Positions 60,156-64,000 of a DNA stretch of 64,000 nt are shown here, piece by piece. The DNA comes from Pseudomonas sp. BN411 (GTDB lineage: Bacteria > Pseudomonadota > Gammaproteobacteria > Pseudomonadales > Pseudomonadaceae), in contig NZ_SSOM01000055.1 of NCBI RefSeq assembly GCF_029871235.1, positions 62,001 through 126,000 of the forward strand, written 5' to 3'. Position numbers and translations under genes: made by a program. Below the pieces are notes generated by a model. That model was not told where the DNA came from, made no database searches, and was given only the letters and a program-made list of their open reading frames with translations. The stretch's first letter is position 1. Each line of letters starts with the position of its first letter.

Positions 60156-60305
60156 GCTTACTCCTCATAACGGGCCGGGGCGCCCTCTGGCGCCCCCGGC
60201 AAGGTCCGCGGCGAACCACACCGCAGAATTCGGAACCTGTTTCGGCGATCCCGGGCGGGACCCTGAACTGGCGTGCAGCTTAGCCGAGCCGCTTGGCGCT
60301 GCACA

Positions 60306-60533
60306 TTAGCGCTTGGTCGCGTCGTAGGCGAGCGCTGAATCCACTACATCGCCCTCGCGGCGCACTTCTTCGCATTTCTCACGATTACCACCACAGATCG
60401 AGCATTCCTTTTCGATGCCGAGGTTGGCGATACCCCCACAGGAGCCGGCGATCGGCTTGCGTCCCATGATCACGCCGATGGCCATGCCCAGCACTACCAG
60501 CAGCATGATCACGAACACCAGAACGAAGGTCAT
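60306..60533 (-). CDS. nqrM: Na+-NQR maturation protein NqrM
   Basis: 75 residues. One N-terminal transmembrane helix and then four cysteines: Cys32, Cys44, Cys47 and Cys54 (GSCGG, ECSICGG, EKC). This is DUF539/NqrM, which delivers iron for the NQR [2Fe-2S]/Fe centre between NqrD and NqrE. AGGAG is correctly spaced for the ATG (MTFVLV), which is chosen over a GTG six bases earlier. Confidence 0.92.
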   Translation of the reverse strand: MTFVLVFVIMLLVVLGMAIGVIMGRKPIAGSCGGIANLGIEKECSICGGNREKCEEVRREGDVVDSALAYDATKR

Positions 60534-60535
60534 GC

Positions 60536-61552
60536 TCACTTCTCCTCTTGCTCGAACAGTTCGTGGAAGCGGCTGCTGCCACGACTCCTGAATCCATCAC
60601 CTTCGCGCGTTACGAAGAGCGCGGCGATGCCGTGGCGTTCAGCAAAGGCCGCACCTTCCTCCGGCCCCAGCACCATCAGCAGGGTAGACAGGCCGTCCGC
60701 CCGCAGCGCCGACTCGTCCACCACAGTCACCGCCGCGAGGTTATGGCTGATCGGTGCCCCGGTCTTCGGGTCCAGCGTGTGGGAATAGCGCTTGCCATCC
60801 CTTACAAAGTAGTTGCGATAGTCGCCCGAGGTGGAAACGCCAAGCCCGTCCAGTCGAATGACCTGCTGCGCCACCTGGCGATCGTCGCGTGGCGCTTCGA
60901 TGGCGATGCGCCAGGGCGCGCCATCCGGCTTGCGACCGATGGCCTTGAGTTCACCAGTGATCTCCACCAGGGCGCTGCTGACACCCAGTTCACCAAGCCT
61001 TGCCACCACGCGATCGACGGCATAGCCGGCGGCGATGCTGTTGAAGTCCAGCTGCACCGCCGCGTCCTTGCACAGTTCCGAATTTCGAATGAACAGGTGC
61101 TGCTGGCCGACATCGGCCTTCGCGGCGGCAATGGCTTCGGCGCTGGGCACCTGGTCGCCCCTCGACTGAGGACCGAAGCCCCAGAGATTGAGCAGCGGCT
61201 CCACCGTCATGTCGAAGGCGCCCGCGCTGTCCTTCGACAGTGCGCCCGCGAAGGAAACCAGTTCCAGCATCGAGGCAGGCAACGCCATGCAGCTACCCGC
61301 AGGCAGGGCATTGAAACGCTCCACTTCGGAGTCGGCACGGTAGGTGGACATCTGCTGATCGATCTCGGCCAGGATGCCCTCCACCTCGTTGCGCGCCTGC
61401 TCCACTGAGGGACCGGACGCGCTGCGCACATACTTCACCGAGTAACTGCTGCCCATGGTGGGGCCGCCGAACTGCTCCAGGCGGTCGCCGCATCCGGCCA
61501 GTAGCAAGCCGACCGAAAGCAGGAAGGCGATGCGCTTAGCCACCGAAGTCAT
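60536..61552 (-). CDS. apbE: FAD:protein FMN transferase (ApbE), lipoprotein
   Basis: 338 residues. Signal peptide with lipobox LAGC, so periplasmic lipid-anchored. The ApbE motifs [14 protein letters not shown] and the FAD/Mg region with [14 protein letters not shown] are present. It attaches FMN to NqrB and NqrC. The ATG lies inside nqrF (17-base overlap); a GTG nine bases later is the alternative. The stop overlaps nqrM. Confidence 0.93.
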   Translation of the reverse strand: MTSVAKRIAFLLSVGLLLAGCGDRLEQFGGPTMGSSYSVKYVRSASGPSVEQARNEVEGILAEIDQQMSTYRADSEVERFNALPAGSCMALPASMLELVSFAGALSKDSAGAFDMTVEPLLNLWGFGPQSRGDQVPSAEAIAAAKADVGQQHLFIRNSELCKDAAVQLDFNSIAAGYAVDRVVARLGELGVSSALVEITGELKAIGRKPDGAPWRIAIEAPRDDRQVAQQVIRLDGLGVSTSGDYRNYFVRDGKRYSHTLDPKTGAPISHNLAAVTVVDESALRADGLSTLLMVLGPEEGAAFAERHGIAALFVTREGDGFRSRGSSRFHELFEQEEK

Positions 61553-62762
61553 CCAGCAGGATGTTTTCCCGCTCCACGCCAAGGTCGGTGAGCATCTTGA
61601 TCACCGCAGCATTCATCATCGGCGGACCGCACATGTAGAACTCGCAATCCTCAGGGGCCGGGTGGTCCTTGAGGTAGTTCTCGTACAGGACGTTATGGAT
61701 GAAGCCCTTCAGCCCCGTCCAATTGTCCTCCGGCTGCGGGTCGGACAGCGCCAGGTGCCACTGGAAGTTCGGGTTTTCGGCCGCCAGTTGGTCGTACTCC
61801 TCGGTATAGAAGGCTTCGCGCAGAGAACGCGCGCCATACCAGAAGCTGATCTTGCGCTTGGACCCCAAGCGCTTGAGCTGGTCGAAGATGTGCGAACGCA
61901 TGGGTGCCATGCCCGCGCCACCACCAATGAAGACCATCTCCGCTTCAGTGTCCTTTGCGAAGAACTCGCCGAAGGGACCGTAAACGGTGACCTTGTCGCC
62001 CGGTTTGAGGCTGAACACCCATGACGACATCTGCCCTGGTGGCAGGTGGTCCTTGCCCGGCGGCGGCGAAGCAATGCGGATGTTGAATTTGACGATGCCC
62101 TTTTCGTCCGGGTAGTTGGCCATCGAATAGGCGCGGATCACCACCTCATCAACCTTGGACACGTACTTCCACTGGTTGAACCTGTCCCAGTCGCCCCGGT
62201 ACTCGGGCTGGATGTCGAAGTCCTTGTAGGCCACCTGGTGAGGCGGGCACTCCAGCTGCACATAGCCACCGGCGCGGAAGTCCACGCTCTCCCCTTCTGG
62301 CAGGCGCAGGGTCAGTTCCTTGATGAAGGTGGCCACGTTGGGGTTGGACTCCACCGTGCACTCCCACTTCTTCACGCCGAAGACCTCTTCCGGCACTTCG
62401 ATGTGCATGTCTTGCTTCACCGGGGTCTGGCAGGACAGGCGCCAGCCTTCCTTCGCCTGACGGCGGGTGAAGTGGGATTCCTCGGTGGGCAGCATCTCGC
62501 CGCCACCGCTTTCCACCACGCATTTGCATTGGGCACAGGTACCGCCGCCACCGCACGCAGAAGACAGGAAGACGTTATGGGATGCCAGGGTTTGCAGCAG
62601 CTTGCCGCCGGCCGGCACGGTGACGGTCCGCTCGCCGTTGATCACGATGTTCACGTCGCCGCTGGAAACCAGCTTGGCGCGGGCCGCCAGGATGATCACC
62701 ACCAGCCCGAGGACGATGGCGGTGAACATGCCGATGGCAAGGAAGATTTCGAAACTCAGCAT
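61536..62762 (-). CDS. nqrF: Na+-NQR subunit F (NADH-oxidising)
   Basis: 408 residues. N-terminal membrane helix, a plant-type 2Fe-2S domain ([15 protein letters not shown]), FAD domain (RAYSMANYP) and NADH domain ([16 protein letters not shown]). It takes electrons from NADH and passes them to the rest of the complex. Followed directly by apbE. Confidence 0.97.
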   Translation of the reverse strand: MLSFEIFLAIGMFTAIVLGLVVIILAARAKLVSSGDVNIVINGERTVTVPAGGKLLQTLASHNVFLSSACGGGGTCAQCKCVVESGGGEMLPTEESHFTRRQAKEGWRLSCQTPVKQDMHIEVPEEVFGVKKWECTVESNPNVATFIKELTLRLPEGESVDFRAGGYVQLECPPHQVAYKDFDIQPEYRGDWDRFNQWKYVSKVDEVVIRAYSMANYPDEKGIVKFNIRIASPPPGKDHLPPGQMSSWVFSLKPGDKVTVYGPFGEFFAKDTEAEMVFIGGGAGMAPMRSHIFDQLKRLGSKRKISFWYGARSLREAFYTEEYDQLAAENPNFQWHLALSDPQPEDNWTGLKGFIHNVLYENYLKDHPAPEDCEFYMCGPPMMNAAVIKMLTDLGVERENILLDDFGG

Positions 62763-62771
62763 GTCCTTTCC

Positions 62772-63380
62772 TTAGAGCTGCACACCGGAGAACGACATGA
62801 AGCCGAGGGACATCAGGCCGATGGTGATGAAGGTGATACCGAGGCCCTGCAGGCCTTCGGGGACATCGCTGTATTTCAGCTTCTCGCGGATGCCCGCCAG
62901 CAGCGCAATCGCCAACGCCCAGGAGAAACCGGAGCCGATGCCGTAGACCACGCTTTCGCCGAGGTTGTAATCGCGCTCCACCATGAACAGCGAGCCGGCC
63001 ATGATGGCGCAGTTCACCGTGATCAGCGGCAAGAACACGCCGAGGGCGTTGTAGAGCGAGGGTACGTATTTATCGAGCAGCATCTCGAGGATCTGCACGA
63101 TGGCGGCGATCACCCCGATGTAGCTGAGCAGACCGAGGAATGACAGATCCACATCCGGCAAGCCGGCCCAGGCCAGGGCGCCGTCCTTGAGCAGCAGGCT
63201 GTACAGCAGGTTGTTGGCCGGCACGGTGATGGCCTGCACCACGATCACCGCGATACCCAGGCCGATGGCGGTTTCCACCTTCTTCGAGATAGCGATGAAG
63301 GTGCACATGCCGAGGAAGAAAGCCAGGGCCATGTTTTCGACGAACACGGCCTTCACGAACAGGCTGAGGTAATGCTCCAT
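62772..63380 (-). CDS. nqrE: Na+-NQR subunit E
   Basis: 202 residues with six transmembrane helices. [19 protein letters not shown] and [17 protein letters not shown] hold one of the cysteines that bind the Fe centre shared with NqrD. It forms part of the Na+-pumping core. Its ATG shares one base with the nqrD stop. Confidence 0.97.
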   Translation of the reverse strand: MEHYLSLFVKAVFVENMALAFFLGMCTFIAISKKVETAIGLGIAVIVVQAITVPANNLLYSLLLKDGALAWAGLPDVDLSFLGLLSYIGVIAAIVQILEMLLDKYVPSLYNALGVFLPLITVNCAIMAGSLFMVERDYNLGESVVYGIGSGFSWALAIALLAGIREKLKYSDVPEGLQGLGITFITIGLMSLGFMSFSGVQL

Positions 63381-64000
63381 CAGTAGGCCTCCTTATTGGA
63401 TACCTGGGGCGCGATCTTGTAGGCCGGCGCCTCTTTCTGCTCGGTCTTCCAGCTGCGCAGGGCCCAGATGATCAGGCCGATGAGGAAGAAGGCCGAGGGC
63501 GGCAGCAGGAGCAGGCCGTTGGGCTGGTACCAGCCGCCATCATTGATTACCGGCAGCACCTCGTAGCCCAGCAGCTTTCCGGCGCCGAACAGCTCGCGAA
63601 CGATGCCGAGGACAATCAGCATGGCGCTATAGCCCAGGCCGTTGCCGATGCCATCGAAGAACGACAGGAGCGGCGGATTGGCCATGGCAAAGGCCTCCGC
63701 GCGGCCCATCACGATGCAGTTGGTGATGATCAGGCCGACGAACACCGAGAGCTGCTTGGACAGGCTGAAGGCATAGGCCTTGAGCACCTGGTCCACCACA
63801 ATCACCAGCGACGCGATGATCACCATCTGCACGATCATGCGGATCGAGCTGGGGATCTGGCTGCGGATCATCGAGATGAACAGGTTGGAGAAGCCGGTCA
63901 CCAGGGTCAGGGCGATGGACATCACCAGCGCGGTCTTCAGGTTGGAAGTGACCGCCAGGGCCGAACAGATGCCGAGGATCTGCAGGCCGATGGGGTTGTT
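63380..64000 (-). CDS. nqrD: Na+-NQR subunit D, 5' end beyond the window
   Basis: The last 206 codons of a gene of about 224; the frame is open to base 64000 and begins [20 protein letters not shown], so an internal ATG near 63925 is not the true start. Six transmembrane helices and [20 protein letters not shown], which matches NqrE in inverted-topology fashion. NqrD and NqrE bind the Fe centre between them. Confidence 0.96.
   Translation of the reverse strand, partial: NNPIGLQILGICSALAVTSNLKTALVMSIALTLVTGFSNLFISMIRSQIPSSIRMIVQMVIIASLVIVVDQVLKAYAFSLSKQLSVFVGLIITNCIVMGRAEAFAMANPPLLSFFDGIGNGLGYSAMLIVLGIVRELFGAGKLLGYEVLPVINDGGWYQPNGLLLLPPSAFFLIGLIIWALRSWKTEQKEAPAYKIAPQVSNKEAY

Noticed and set aside
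63380-63925. nqrD read as a short complete gene from an internal ATG
   Set aside because: The frame stays open to the window edge and the extra residues match the conserved NqrD N-terminal region.

Overview
The window is high-GC bacterial chromosome with dense, ordinary housekeeping content. Protein sequences and gene order point to Pseudomonas, on the P. aeruginosa / P. resinovorans side of the genus. The evidence is the fabA-fabB pair beside a hybrid kinase, sdhCDAB-sucAB-lpd-sucCD facing gltA, a murB-to-comEC operon, lolCDE, and an Na+-NQR operon with nqrM and apbE. Comparisons with the PAO1 gene order below are from memory. No tRNA, rRNA, CRISPR array, insertion sequence or prophage was seen.

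Layout. 1-5.3 kb: end of a LysE-type exporter, an AraC regulator, a thioesterase and acyl-CoA ligase pair, sixA, a DUF4389 membrane protein and gpsA, all on the minus strand. 5.6-11.4 kb, plus strand: a membrane hybrid histidine kinase (PA1611-like), fabA, fabB and a chemoreceptor. 11.4-20.9 kb is a more variable patch: an MddA-like methanethiol methyltransferase, a large PAS-GAF hybrid kinase with an OmpR-type regulator, a DUF3859 protein, an exported amidohydrolase, OsmC-like and pirin proteins, two tandem dienelactone-hydrolase paralogues, and several REP-type palindromes. 21-28.3 kb: htpG behind a near-consensus sigma-32 promoter, a membrane-anchored unknown, two overlapping thioesterases, a small lipoprotein, MAPEG and DUF599 membrane proteins, and brnQ.

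28.5-41.5 kb is the TCA block. sdhCDAB, sucAB, lpdA and sucCD run on the minus strand, divergent from gltA. Both promoters can be read between sdhC and gltA. 41.5-45.8 kb holds small conserved genes. One of them is a membrane-anchored protein that looks like only the N-terminal beta-domain of a GH31 glycosidase, with no catalytic barrel. This is the most unusual gene in the window.

45.9-64 kb matches a different part of the remembered PAO1 map, so the junction near 45.5-45.9 kb is probably a rearrangement point. It holds a tightly overlapping envelope operon (comEC-exbB-exbD-lpxK-Trm112-kdsB-phosphatase-murB), a DUF2062 protein, lolCDE, a PilZ protein, a small exported protein, a glycerophosphodiester phosphodiesterase, sthA, and the 3' part of the Na+-NQR operon with its maturation genes. 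nqrD runs off the right edge.

Many genes overlap by 1-8 bases, so operons are tight. Several real starts are GTG or TTG. Long open frames opposite real genes are codon-bias shadows and are not listed. Nothing was found that can honestly be called a new multi-gene system. The leading leads are the orphan GH31-type domain, the eight-A tract at the start of sdhC, and the MddA homologue.
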